Source: Melanocharis versteri
Lineage: Eukaryota; Chordata; Aves; Passeriformes; Melanocharitidae
Assembly (NCBI GenBank): GCA_013397845.1
Contig: VZTG01006794.1
Location: 1-64,000, forward strand
Direction of reading: 5' to 3'
Length of the DNA: 64,000 bases
The position numbers and the translations under genes were made by a program. This document shows positions 1 through 11,498 of this stretch, one piece after another; the stretch's first letter is position 1; every line of letters begins with the position of its first letter. The notes under the pieces were generated by a model. That model did not search any database and was not told where the DNA came from. It saw nothing but the letters and a program-made list of their open reading frames with translations.

Positions 1-1994
1 AGGTGGGCTCCCAGCAGGAGATGCTGGGAAGAAGGGAAGAATCGGGTAAGGCTAGTGGGGAGATCGGGATTCGGGAAGCAGATTCCTCCCTCCTCTGCAG
101 TTGTGCAACCTGAGCGCTGTTCTAGCGCAGGAGCAGCAGGAATGGGGAATCTGACCTAGAAACTGGCAAAAAAAATACAAGGAGGGATGAGAACTACGGG
201 GAAAAAAATTGTTATTATTTAGTATTCTTCTAGCAGCGTTAACTAAAGGTCATTTTGGTAACCCAAACCATTCCGCACTTCGCATCTGAGTTAGATGTTT
301 CCGGAGCTGCAGTGGTAAATTCCCTACCTCAAGGTGGGGTGATCCACACAGACCCCACAGGCAGCTGCAGTTCCCAGTCTGGCTGTGGGACACTGACCCC
401 GATAAACTCAGTGCCCAGGAGCTGCAGAGCCCCCCAGGTAGGCCAACCCCCAAACAGGGTGCACAGAGGATTTTGGGACCCACCCCCAGTTCAATCTCAG
501 ATCAGAGGTGGGTTGACTACTGAGAGCCAGAGCCCCCTGGTCTGGTTCCTCCAGCCATCTGCAGTGTTTCCCCAAAAAAGCCATTTCCCAGCAGTTTGGG
601 GGAATTTCTCAGTGTTGGGGACACAAGCAGAGACACCCAGCAGGTCAGACCCAATGCGGGGCACACGCGCCCGGGAGGTGGAGAAAAAGAACATGAGCTC
701 TTGGGCATCAAATGCTTTTTCTCTTCCCAAGCCACAGCCAGCCCAACACAGAGCTCCTGGGACCCAGCAGGCAGCCAGGGCTATCCCTTTGTGCTCCAGT
801 TCTCCTTTGATGGATATTTGGGAATATTTAGCACAAAAGCTGCACCTTCTTCACCAGGAACACAATGCTAAGGTATGGTGCTGCATGGCAATTTTCTTGG
901 AAGCATCAACAAGAGATCTCAGCTTTAACAGGGGCAAGGGAAAAAAGCATGACCCAGAGTTCCAGCCCTCCTGTGGAACAGAACAGTCTCACTCCAACAA
1001 AAAGTGGGGGTTTGTCAGTCCATTAATGAGAGTGTGAAATAAATATTAGACCAGACACTGCCTTAATTGTCAGTGGATTGATTTCCAAAGGCTGAAGCAA
1101 GGACAGCAGTAAATCAGTGCAAGAGCTCCCAGCTGGACAGCCCAGGAGCTGACGGGAAGAGTGTTTGCAAATTCAGCTCTGCTCCTTTCTGCTGGCTCTC
1201 ACCCCAACAAATGCTCTCAGCCCTTCCCACACTCCTTTATGTTAATGCAGTGCAGCAAATACAGCAGGTTCACCTATTTATCTTGTTGTGGTTTTCTTTC
1301 TGGCCTGAGAGATGTGTTTCAGAAAGGCTGCTGGAAAAGGGATCAGGATTGCACTTTGAATTACTGACAGCCAAGATATGTGTCTGGGACAGATATCCTT
1401 CCAAAAATTCCCCTTATCCATCCCTCTAGTTTTCCCTCAGAGTTCATCCCTGCCCTCTTTGCATGGGGAAAAAAAGCCCAGGATGTTCATGCTGCATCTT
1501 CAGTCCCAGTTCTGCTGCTTCACATGATTTCACCCCAGCTATAATTCAGTAATGGTGAGATCTGTCCTTCCAGAATATCTCATGGTATCTTGACACCTGC
1601 TCCTCTCAGGATTCCTGGGATGAGAGGAGGACAATCATCTCAAGAGCAGGATTGCCAGATTTCTCCCTCATCAGAAGTCCCCTGTCCACTGGGGAATATG
1701 CACCAATGCTGGGAAGGAAGGCCACCTACATTTTATCTACATTACCCAAAAAGGACTTCTCCCAGCCTATTTCTTAAAAAAACAGACGAAATCTTCAGCT
1801 TGAAGGTTTCTCAGAAGCCAGCAAGGTAACAAAAGCCAAGAAAAGAACAAGCCAAAAAAGCCACCCTTATTGCAGGTGATGCCCAGAGAGCCTTTGTGGA
1901 GCAGCAGATCTCACACACCATGAGGAGATGCTGAACTTACAGGAGAGAGTCCAGAGCATCAACGTGCAAGTGAAAACACCTTCCCCTAGAGCCA
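1..1994. other. Unique non-coding stretch, no gene recognised
   Basis: I see no recognisable exon, RNA gene or repeat family here. The plus strand has an open frame of 260 codons at 255-1037, but its translation is low in hydrophobic-core character, matches no family I know, and has no sign of splice structure around it. I read it as a chance frame. Several short pyrimidine-rich and purine-rich runs occur, such as the A-run near 169-177, without clear meaning. Confidence 0.5.
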
Positions 1995-2053
1995 ATTGCT
2001 CCAAGCCCCATCCAACCTGGCCTTGAACACTTCCAGGGATGGGGCAGCCACAC
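1995..2053 (-). mobile_element. CR1 LINE 3' fragment, reverse orientation
   Basis: On the plus strand this reads as the reverse complement of the CR1 3' untranslated block: ttgctccaagccccatccaa, then cctggccttgaacacttcca, then gggatggggcagccaca. It matches the segment that in other copies of this window reads ccctggaagtgtccaaggcc followed by aggttggacggggcttggag. Only about 60 bp is recognisable, and homology fades on both sides. It is an old, truncated scrap without coding potential. Confidence 0.8.
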
Positions 2054-2678
2054 ACACCTTTACCATTTCTACCCGCAAACTCCTGGAGCATCAGCCCAGT
2101 CTACATCAGTTGTGGATGAAAAATCCTCTATTATTTCAAGATAATCCAGTTCAAGTGCCAATAATTGCATCTTCTGCTGTTTCAACCAGTTTAACTTTAC
2201 AGACATTGCTCCTAAATGTGGAGAACTTCTGCTGATTCTGCAGAAAACAGCCATCAGCCACCTGCATCTCATAATAGCAACAGCCCACAGGGATTTTTTT
2301 TACCTTTCCTTTCAGGAGGTGAAGACGTCTGCATGTCAGAGCTGTTTTGCCACCTTTAGCACTGTTTGTCAATCTGTTTAATCAAGGCCGCCATGAGGAG
2401 AGAATTAATTTTGCAAGATGTGAAATCATTTTTTCATGCAGGGAACAAGCACCTGGGCTGCAGAGGAGCGGGAGAAAGGCTGGGAGGATGTGGAGTGTGC
2501 TGGAAAGCAAAGGTTCAAAAATGCAACTGTCACTCCTGGGATGATGGGCACCTGATTAATGGCTTGCCAAAGGCTAATTAGCTAAATTTGTACCACAGCC
2601 ACTGCTAATGGGTGATATTTGTTCTTAGGACTTTATGATGACAAAAATTTAGCAATGATTTATCCTTTCCTAAGGCAG

Positions 2679-2706
2679 GGGAGTTAGAACTAGATGATCT
2701 TTACAG
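2679..2706 (+). mobile_element. Very short CR1-like tail scrap
   Basis: The string gggagttagaactagatgat followed by ctttacag resembles the CR1 3' end stretch ggttggaactagatgatctttaaggtcc. Nothing on either side extends the match, so this is either a heavily eroded CR1 tail or a chance resemblance. Confidence 0.4.
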
Positions 2707-5700
2707 ATTTATGGTCAACAGAGCATCAGGGAAACAAGAAAAAAATAAATAAAAAGACAAAAATATGAAAACATTTTTTCTTGAACCCTAAAACCCACTT
2801 TTCCAGAGCAGCCTCTACGAGGGGATTTAATGGTACTTCACTGAGACAGTGGTGACAAATTCTGTTCCTTGCATGGTGCTATAAATCATGTAACAACACA
2901 AGACAAGAGAGATTCCACAACCGGATTATCTGCCCTCCATGGCCAGCAGACTCATTCAAAGAATGAGAAATAACATCTATTAAGGAGAATGGGACATTGG
3001 CTTCTTCAATATTTCCAGCAATACATATTCATTGTAGCTTTTGTACTTCCTCAAGTCAGACTGGTGTTAGAGATGGCAGAAACCTCTGCAGACTCTTTTC
3101 TGCACTGCCGAGCATCAGAACAAAAAGAAAACCAGAAAAGCTGTTCCCAAGGAGCGAAGAGGGGCCTGGGGACAAACACACCATGGGAAAAGGAATCCTG
3201 CTGACTGCAGCATGCGTTGGGATGTTCCTGAAATCCCAGACCCAGCAAGGGGAATGGGGTCAGCGGGATGTCACAGGCCACGTCCTACCTTGCTCAAAGT
3301 CTCCATCTCCCTTCCACGATCACTGAACTTCTCAGGAAGAGCAGATCTGGGAAAAGGTCTCAAGATGCAAATGGCAGGGTGAGGGTCCAGCCCATATCAG
3401 AGGTGGCTGATCCCAGTACATCCCACACGCTCCCAGACCCAGGCACAAGTACAGGCTCAGACATTCACACAGAGATTTCAGCTCAGCCCAGCTGAGCTCA
3501 TCCATCCCCACATTCCTGAAGGGCAGCTTCCCCTGCCCCCTCTCAACACTTCTGTACCCTGACAACCTATCCTGATGCTGGCTGGGGACCTCCCTGCCAA
3601 TTCCTGGGGCTGCAAGGAACTGGCTCATAGGAACAGGCATATTATACAATAAAACAATTTCCTGAAGAGCCAGCTGATTCCCAGGGCCACCAGGCTAACA
3701 AAGCTGGAGTCAATGGATTTGTCTTTCTAAAGCAGCAGGACAGCAGAACAAGCGTAATTCATGCCCATTTCAAGCACAAATACAGAGGAAATCTCTCCAT
3801 TTCTCTTCTACCCATCTACAGGGCCCATGGTAAGGAGAATAACCAGGATTAGTGCCAGCAGCTGCCTGCATTTTAAGAACACTCTGTGTGCTACTAGGCC
3901 TGATCCTCATTACTTAAAAATAATTAGAGCAGACCTTGCTTTCACCAAAAACTCATTTAGAGCAAAATCCCCCAAGCTCCATCAGGAGAAAGAGCACACA
4001 ATGCTACCAATTTCACTGATATTTTGTTGTCTGCTACCACTATTTGCAATTTTCAAGGGACTGATCATTTCAGGTGACTGCAGATGAGGCCATTAATCTT
4101 CACTGCAACATTAAATTGTGTTTTACCGTCTTCCTCCTCTTTGCACCTCAAACTCAGGAACTTGGAAACAAGCGAGTCCCTCTACTCTTACAAGACAAAA
4201 ACTCCTCCTCCCCCCTTTATCCCTCACCCAAGACACTGATTTTTTTCACCATTCTGGAAATAGGCACCCATCATCCAAGGCTCACTATCGGGGTGTTCCG
4301 GATGCTGGGAGTGTAAGGGTCTCTGATTTCAAGAAAGGCAGTGATGGTTGCAGGATTTGCACAGGTACTCAGTAAGAAACAGCAGCAGATGATGAATTTA
4401 GATCCTCTGAACACCATCCCAGCATTTTAACCTCTTATCCCTTAGGGAGCAAAACATCTCTGTGCTCAGATGGTGAATTTCACAGGAGCCTTTCAAAGTA
4501 AAGATCTGCCTATCACTTTTGTGCTGCAGTCCTTTGCCATAGCCAACAGCTTGGAGAGCAACAAAATCACTGAAAAAACAAAGAAGTCTGACAGAAAGAT
4601 ACCCAGAAACCATTTGCTGTTTGCTTCCCCCTGAACTTGCTCTCCCCAAAGAGATGTCACTCAGGTTCTCACTGTTGTGTGGATCAATAGCAGCTGATGC
4701 CCGATAAACCACCCCAAAGCAAGATGTTTTCACAGCTTTAACCCACCTGAACTCAGCCTCAGAAGCCTTCCTTCATTCCATTTTCCAACAAGAGGGAACG
4801 ATAGATATTTACTGAAAATTTCAAGCAACCATAGAGGGAAATGGATTCCCATTAGTTTCTCAAAGGCTTGAATATCTGCCTCAAAAAGGCTCCAGCCTTT
4901 AACAAATCCATGGCTGGGGAGAACCACCAGTTAGGTAGAGATGTATGTAAATAATATGCACCAAGCAGCAGATATGTGCTGTCTCCTCACATATGCTATT
5001 TATGTGGCTGTCATGCTCTGGAGATGTCACACGAAGAGCCATGGCAGCAGCACTGTACAAACACTCCAGCTCCCCATAATTTTATGTGGGATTGAGAGTC
5101 AACAGCCTTGCTGGGAAAAGTTGGTTCCAGAAAACCTGTGCTGAGTCACAGAAGCCAAAAAACTGGGCCTGAATATTTGACAGGATAAAAACCCACTTCT
5201 AAATGGATGTCCCACGTGTCAGTGGCTGCACCCAGCCATGCCTGCCCACAGGACCACAAGCACCGATGGCCATGGGAGGGGCTATCCAGCACCCTGGGCT
5301 GCTCAGAGCTCACTCCCAGCTGAGGAAATTCCATTATTCCCCTACAAAAGTGACATTTAACCTCCATGAGAAGCCTCTCCAGCCTTGCCTAAAGCCACAG
5401 CCTGGCCTAAGAAGCTGCTTCATCCCACAAGCTGATCCATTTCCACATATTCCTCACCCTCCACAGCATAAAACCCCTTCCCCAGCCCCACACAGCCCTT
5501 TTATCCCTCACCCAGCCAATCCACATCACCTGCAGTCATCATGGAATGAAACTGTGTCACCTGAGGCTCCTCCTCTCCATGGGCTCTCCCAGCCTCGGCA
5601 AAGCTTGTGGCACAAATGGGAACAGCTGTTCAGAACAGAATGTGGCAGCTTGGGAACCGGTACAGCTTTTCAGACCCAGTTCAGCAAAGCCACTGATGCT

Positions 5701-5738
5701 GAGAACTGAATGTTTGTGATTGAGCCAGGCTTTTGAAC
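2707..5738. other. Unique non-coding stretch, AT-rich at its start
   Basis: No gene is recognised. The first part (2736-2775) is A-rich low-complexity sequence with aaataaataaaa. Just upstream, 2572-2590 holds a ctaattagctaaattt motif of the TAAT type bound by homeodomain proteins. The remainder is mixed-composition sequence with short chance frames only. Confidence 0.5.
2736..2775 (+). repeat. A-rich low-complexity tract
   Basis: A run of A with interspersed t, g and c (aaaaaaataaataaaaagac and onward). It is simple A-rich sequence without a clear repeat period. Confidence 0.6.
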
Positions 5739-5866
5739 GTGAAAAACTGTGTGAAAAGACCCAGAGTAACACGTATCCTATTGCAATTTTTCTCATCCGG
5801 TTGTGAAAAACTGTGTGAAAGGTCTTTAGAAAATAGATACCCGACCACAACTTTTACTCTCTCAGG
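5739..5866 (+). repeat. Diverged tandem duplication, about 64-bp unit
   Basis: The 18-base string gtgaaaaactgtgtgaaa occurs exactly at 5739-5756 and again at 5803-5820, a spacing of 64 bp. The sequence following each copy can be loosely aligned (both have an aga(g/a)a segment, a tat(c/a)c segment and a t-run followed by ctc), which suggests two diverged copies of a unit of about 64 bp rather than a coincidental 18-mer. Confidence 0.6.
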
Positions 5867-6079
5867 AACACCAAGGGAACACATTTGGGGCTGTTATTTG
5901 AGTGTTTTCCAACCAGAAGCACAAAGCAGGGCACAGCTGCACTTTGGCACCTCGTCCTCTCCTTCAGACACGGGGAGATGCTCCTCCGAGCCTGACCCCA
6001 GCTCTGTCCCAGTTTCTGAACCTCTCATTACTTCCCTCAAATTGCCCTCAAGACCATTTTGCTTCGTGTCTTCTGCTCC

Positions 6080-6290
6080 TTCCAGGCTCGCAGCCTCCAT
6101 CAGCTCTGCTGCGGCAGCGCCGGGCCGTGTCCGTCTCCGGAGCAGCGTGAGCTCGGTGCCGCAGGCAGAACCTGCCAGCTGCACTCATCACAGAAACAAG
6201 GACTGACTTTTTACACCGTGTATCTCCTGCAGGCACCCAGAGAGCGCTGCAAACTCCGCAAACTCGTTTGCGAGATGGATGGAGAGGGAG
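6080..6290. promoter_or_regulatory. CpG-rich patch with palindrome, candidate regulatory element
   Basis: By eye this stretch has about fifteen CpG dinucleotides in roughly 210 bp, concentrated at 6105-6170 (gcggcagcgccgggccgtgt and onward), while flanking kilobases have few. CpG retention in a vertebrate genome usually marks unmethylated promoter or enhancer DNA. Inside it lies a perfect 7-bp inverted repeat, cgcaaac-tc-gtttgcg (6257-6272), preceded by a direct repeat of gcaaactc. There is also an acceptor-like tatctcctgcag at 6219-6230. No coding exon can be confirmed here. Function is inferred from composition only. Confidence 0.35.
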
Positions 6291-9200
6291 AGACAGCAGG
6301 AGCCTGAGGGTGGAAAAGGGGCATCCCGGAGAGGTGGGAATGCATCGGCTTTGCAGAGTGCTGCTCCATGCCAGAGGAGCTGCAGTTGTGAGGGAGATCC
6401 AGGCTGAGGGCACCATCATCTCAAAGAAACGTCCCACCAGGGAGCTGGGCCCCCAGAGGGAGTGGGTCACCCACCCCTGATGGCTTTCCAACCCATCCCC
6501 ACCAGCACAGGCGTGCGGATCCCCAGCCCCTGTCCCACTGATCACATCCCAGCCCAGTTCACATCACAGCCTCTCACAGCACTTTGATTTGCTCTGCTCC
6601 AAACAGTCCATCTCCAATAAAAACCAGAGTGGATTTCCCCTGGAGAGCATCCCAGATTGCTGAGGAATTCTGCTGGCATCCACAAGTGCTGCAGCTTCCT
6701 GAGCCCATGGACATGCCCAGGGATCACAGTGCTCAGATCTCAGCAGCATCAAAGGGAGGAACAGCTGCGACAGATGAAACTGGGAACTTCATTTACTTTC
6801 ATGACATCTTACTGTTAATTTAGGTTGGGTTTGATTTTTTGGGGTTTTTTCACTAGAAGTGTCTCAGATTCAAACCAGTAATTAAGGGATGCTTTATTAC
6901 CCACACTATGTAGGACAGGAAACCTACTCCTTCCCCAGGCCTCATTTCAACATCTGAGCACCAAATCTCCATATTTTGGGGTGAGAAAGTAGTGACAAAG
7001 CTGCCTTGGAGAATGCAGAAACAGCCTTAGACATCTAATTCCTTTAGGATTTCACTGAATTAATTTCTAAGGAGACTTTGGGAGACCATTACCACATGTC
7101 TCTAGTTTTTGTTATCACTATAAGCTGAAGGCTTCCAGTTACCATCCTGATGTGTGACTGAAGCTTTGTAGTTCTAACACAATAAAAATCTGCAGAGGTC
7201 AGGGAAAATCCTGAGAACAATTTTTCCTCCCTGTCCTGGCCCCCTCTGTCTCATGACCTCTGGATCTGGTGACATGTGCTGTTCCAGAAAGATGTTTCTA
7301 CAAATTCTTCCCAAGGTTTCCCGTGGCTGAAGTTTGGTGCAGGTGGATTAGGTCCCCATTCTGCACTGAGGGTCAATCCAGGTGAGAAAACAGACTCAAG
7401 AGCAAAAAACACCTCTCCCAGATTTTTCAAACACTCTGTTCTTGAATTAAGAATTTTGAAAGTCCAAGAATTATAAACCTCAGAGATCTTATCTGTGTAT
7501 GAGGTCACCCTACAAGCTGGGGCATCATCTCATGCTATCCATTGGTCTCAAGAAGATTGGGATGAGGGCTGAGGAATAGAAAGAAGAAGGGAAATGGCAT
7601 TTTTAACAATGCTGAGGGACAATTATAGTTTTGGAGGTTTAGATTTGTGCTTTCCTGCAGGCTTTGGCCTTTCAGACAAGGTGAATTGGATTTTGCAATA
7701 TGCTTGGAGTTGCTTCTTCTAACTTTGAAGCAGATATTAAAGCAGTTCAGGGCCAGTGTCACCAAGGGTGGTCGGTGATTTTGGCAAAGGATGCCTTTTA
7801 TTGTCTCCTCGTTGTGAACCTCAGAATATGACAGTAAAATTTAATGATTTAACAAGCTGCCTTATTACTGCCCTCTCTGCGCTTGTTTCCTGCACCGAAG
7901 CTTTTGGGTTGTGAACCATTCCAGAGAAGCACCCATGCATCCTTCTACAAATCCCAAAGCCTGCAAAATGGGCTGGTTGACACCTCCTGCCCAACACCTC
8001 CCGAGCTCTTCCTCAAGTTTGCAAATTCCCATTGGAACCAGCAGGTGATGCTGAAGCAGAAAACATGGAGTTCATTCTGCCTTCTATTAGGCTTCTATTT
8101 TCCTCCCATGAAATTCATAAGTGAGAAAAATCCTGCGATCCTGGTGGGGTATTTAGAAACATAAGATAGAAATGCTGACATGCAACAGATGGCTTTGTTC
8201 TCACTGTCTACTCAGCTCTTCAGTCCCAGGGGATACACACTGGGCTTTTCCACACCTAGGACGGAGCGAGGACACCTGAACACATAGGAACTTCTCTCTA
8301 GTGGAAGGTTAGTGGGGTCTGAGCTCTCCTGAGTGGATCTTCCCACAGCACCTGCAAAGCCCCAGAGCTGCTCTCCACTGACCTCGCTGTGACAATCCCA
8401 GGCTGTGACAGACACCACGTGTTCCCTTGCGAGTCCTGCAGGTGTTGGAGTGAGCATTGTGGGAAGCAGCTGTGTTGGGAGAGGAGACTCGTGCTCAGCA
8501 TCTTGCTGACTCCTGGTGTGCTGCTCTGCAAACACAACCCTGTCAGAGCAAGGAGATGGCTTTTCCTTTTCCAAGGACCCCCCCTGCATCATCAGCAGGT
8601 TATGGGAGTCACACTGAGCTGCAAGTCGCCCTGGCAAATCATCCTGATGGTTTTCCCTTGAAGATGAAACATTGCAAGGGTTAGCAGTGCCACAGATGTG
8701 CCTCTCTGGGCTGGTTTTTGCTTTTAGTCCTTGACTAAATTCTGCATCTTAATGTTTTGGCTGAGACATCTGCCTGTGGGAGAGACGGCATTTATTAGAT
8801 AAGAAGAAGAAGGAGAAATGGGGATGTCATCAGTAAATACCAGCAGAATAGAATCCCTTTTTGGTGCCAATGTTCCCTGAGAGATATAAACTCCCACCAG
8901 CCTCCTCCAGCACCAGGATGGCAGGAGGGCACCGGGTGCCTGCACGAGCCCCTGCTCACCTCCCCTCTCCGCCAGCCATGGCACACACAGGGTCAGCCCC
9001 AGCCCCACCCAGATGTGCAGCCACCACCTCATCTGCTCCATTTCCACAGCAGCTGATGCTCTCCAGCTGCCACCAAGCGCAGGGACAGCCCAGCCCGTGC
9101 AGTGACACCCTCACCCTGCAAACATTCACTCCTAATCGGGCCAGAACCCATCCCAATGCCCTGCTCATCATCACTTTCTGTCACTGTCATCTCTGTGATG

Positions 9201-9607
9201 TGCAAAGAAGGATCACATGGACTTTTACCATCTGGGCTTTGTCTGCTGATGTAGCCCCAGGAGGGATAACTTCTTGCATTCCCCTGACCATTCCTTGGCT
9301 TTTCCCTTAACTGGCAGTTCCAATGTGTGATATGTGCTAATTCTGTTCAGACAAAATCTAAAAATCAAATCAGTAGCTTTACCAGAAACGTTAAACTGTG
9401 GAGAAGAGACACTTGATAGGCAGCCTCCACTCCAGGGGATAGCAGATGCAAAAGATCTTCCTGACAGGCACTGACAAGTGCAAGCATTGCCAAATTTTCA
9501 GGGGAAAACAATAATTTTCAGTATGTCAGGGGGAGAGTTTGATACCTTCAGTCCTTCCCCATTCACCACGGGGACCAGGACCCAAACACCCTGCTTGGAT
9601 GATTGGA
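6291..9607. other. Unique non-coding stretch
   Basis: No gene, RNA gene or interspersed repeat is recognised. Composition is mixed, with a T/G-rich piece near 6820-6850. Several short open frames occur on both strands with no protein-like features. Confidence 0.5.
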
Positions 9608-9910
9608 CCTGCTGAAAAGAGTCCAGAGGAAGCCACAAAGATGCTCAGAGTGCAGGAGCCCCTCTGCGCTGGAGACAGGCTGGGAGCTGGGGGGGTTCAG
9701 CCCGGAAAAGAGAAGGGTCTGGGGAGACCTTAGAGCCCATTCCAGTGCCTAAAGGGGCTCCTAGAGCACTGGAGAGGGACTTTGGACAAGGGCATGGAGT
9801 GACAGGACGAGGGGGAATGGCTTCACACTGACAGAGGGCAGTGGATATTGGGTATTGGGAAGAAATTCTTCCCTGTGAGGGTGGGGAGGCCCTGGCCCAG
9901 GTTTTGCCTG
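9608..9910 (+). mobile_element. CR1 LINE fragment (3' ORF2 end to start of 3' UTR block)
   Basis: The sequence follows the CR1 3' region in order: gagtccagaggaagccacaa at 9620, a ttcagcccggaaaagagaag block, ctggggagaccttagagccc, the tgcctaaaggggctcctaga block, gagagggactttggacaagg, and aagaaattcttccctgtgag ending near 9880. It then stops in the ccctggcccagg block at about 9905, so the last 150 or so bases of the usual 3' end are missing. It is 5'-truncated, as most CR1 copies are, and has also lost its 3' tail. No intact reverse transcriptase is present. Confidence 0.9.
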
Positions 9911-11458
9911 CACAAATCCTTTACATCTTTTCTAAGGAACTTCATCACTGTACCCAGGTGCCTTCCACATAAAACTGCAGTAAACCCTGGTGGTTTGGGG
10001 GTCCGTAGGAGGCATTTATTTCCAGGATGGAAATGTACTAGGCTTAAAAGTTTTGCGTGATAAATATTTTTGCAAAAAGCTTTTAGTTTCTTTTCCTTTC
10101 CTTCCCCAGAGGATTCAGTTCAGTTGATGTGCACTGATTTCCCTAAAGGCGCACACAGCACAAGGATCCAAACAGAACAAACAAAGATCACAAGTTCAGA
10201 GCAAACTTTCATATCCCTTTTTAATTCCTAGCTCAGTCCTAGATGAATTTCATCCAAATTTTCAGGCAGCTTCAGTTGACTTTGTACAGCATTTTTCCCA
10301 GAAAAAAAAGATGCAACTAACATTTTCTTCAAAGCTCCAGCTAAAGTAAGAGCCAAACCCTGGGTAAGAGACATGGTGACCTTGATGGAAAATAAACAGA
10401 AGAAACATGAAACAGAAATGCTCAGAGTCCTTCACAGCCTCCTCCTGTGACATCAGGCACCTCAACTGCAGAAAATGTCACCTCTGGCAACCAGAGGATG
10501 TGGATGAAAATTTCTAGGAAAAAGGAAGAAAGAAAGAAAAAAATTTGCTTTTATTCTGAGAAACATCAGGTGCAGCTGCCGTCCTCAAGGAGAAGATTGA
10601 AAAACCATTTCCTGGTTAGCCAGGGGCTGCTGGGATTCTTGTTCCTTAACAAGGAGACACGGCAAAACCTGATGAAGGAGGAGGATGAAGCACGTGCAGC
10701 CCCCTGAAGCTGGAGGAAAGTGCTGCTCCTTCAACCCCTGGGACATGGGGCTGGCAGCTGCCTGTACTTGGAGCACATCTCTGCCCATGCCATGGAACAG
10801 GGCTCTGGAGAGCCAGCCCAAATTCAGGAGAGCTGAAAATGTTTATGGCAGCATCAGAATCCAGCAGTAAATTCGTGCTGCCGTAAGTGTGAGCCCTGCT
10901 GGCACTGCCACAAACATCCACAGCAGGGAATTCCAACCTCTTATCCTTGCCAGACTATCCACCTTCTCCAAACCTGTTTGCAGTTCATCATCTGCTTTGG
11001 GCAGGAATGTTCCCCCACTCCCTCCGAGCAGGTCTGCCAGCACCATCCCCTTCCTCCCACCCCAAGAATGACACAGGGACCTTTTCCACCCCCAGAAATC
11101 CCTTTGCCACTGCTGAGCCTACGCAGTGGTTCCATTAAAGCCCCAGCCAGATCTCTGCTTCACCACAGGCCTAGATGATGGGGTATGTGTTAAAAGCGTG
11201 GGAAAGCCTTTAGGAAGTCATTCAGGAAATTCTGTTTGTCAGTTCCCAGGTCATCCCTCAGGTTGTGGCTCAGTGCCAGGAGCAGGGGCTGTGTCCCCCC
11301 AGCTCTGAGCAGCATCTTCAGAAGGTGCAGCTCGCTGCAGGTGCCAAAGGAAGCCCATTCCCTGCTGTGGCAGTTCCTGTTGGGATGAGACACGACCAGC
11401 TGTACAAACCTGCAGGAACACGAAAAGCCTCAGGGGCATCAGGGTCTAGATATGGTGT
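9911..11458. other. Unique non-coding stretch
   Basis: No gene is recognised. A GAAA-type simple repeat lies at 10525-10543. The strand carries several overlapping short frames between 10.9 and 11.3 kb without domain signatures. Confidence 0.5.
10525..10543 (+). repeat. (GAAA)n microsatellite, short and imperfect
   Basis: The run gaagaaagaaagaaaaaaa is a short purine tetranucleotide repeat of about four units. Confidence 0.7.
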
Positions 11459-11498
11459 GTCCTTCCAACCCAAACCATTCTGGGATTCTGGGATTGTC
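11459..11498 (+). mobile_element. CR1 LINE terminal tail only
   Basis: Reads gtccttccaacccaaaccat, then tctgggattctgggattg. This is the extreme 3' end of CR1, including the short repeated terminal unit (attctggg, two copies) that replaces a poly-A tail in CR1. The upstream 100 bp shows no further match, so this is an extremely truncated insertion or a remnant cut by deletion. Confidence 0.85.

Noticed and set aside
255..1037. 260-codon plus-strand open frame as a gene
   Set aside because: The translation is unlike any family I know, and no splice or promoter context is visible.
6219..6307. Acceptor-like ctcctgcag followed by a 24-codon terminal-exon-like frame
   Set aside because: The peptide is unrecognised, basic then acidic and low complexity. 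Without transcript data it cannot be separated from chance.
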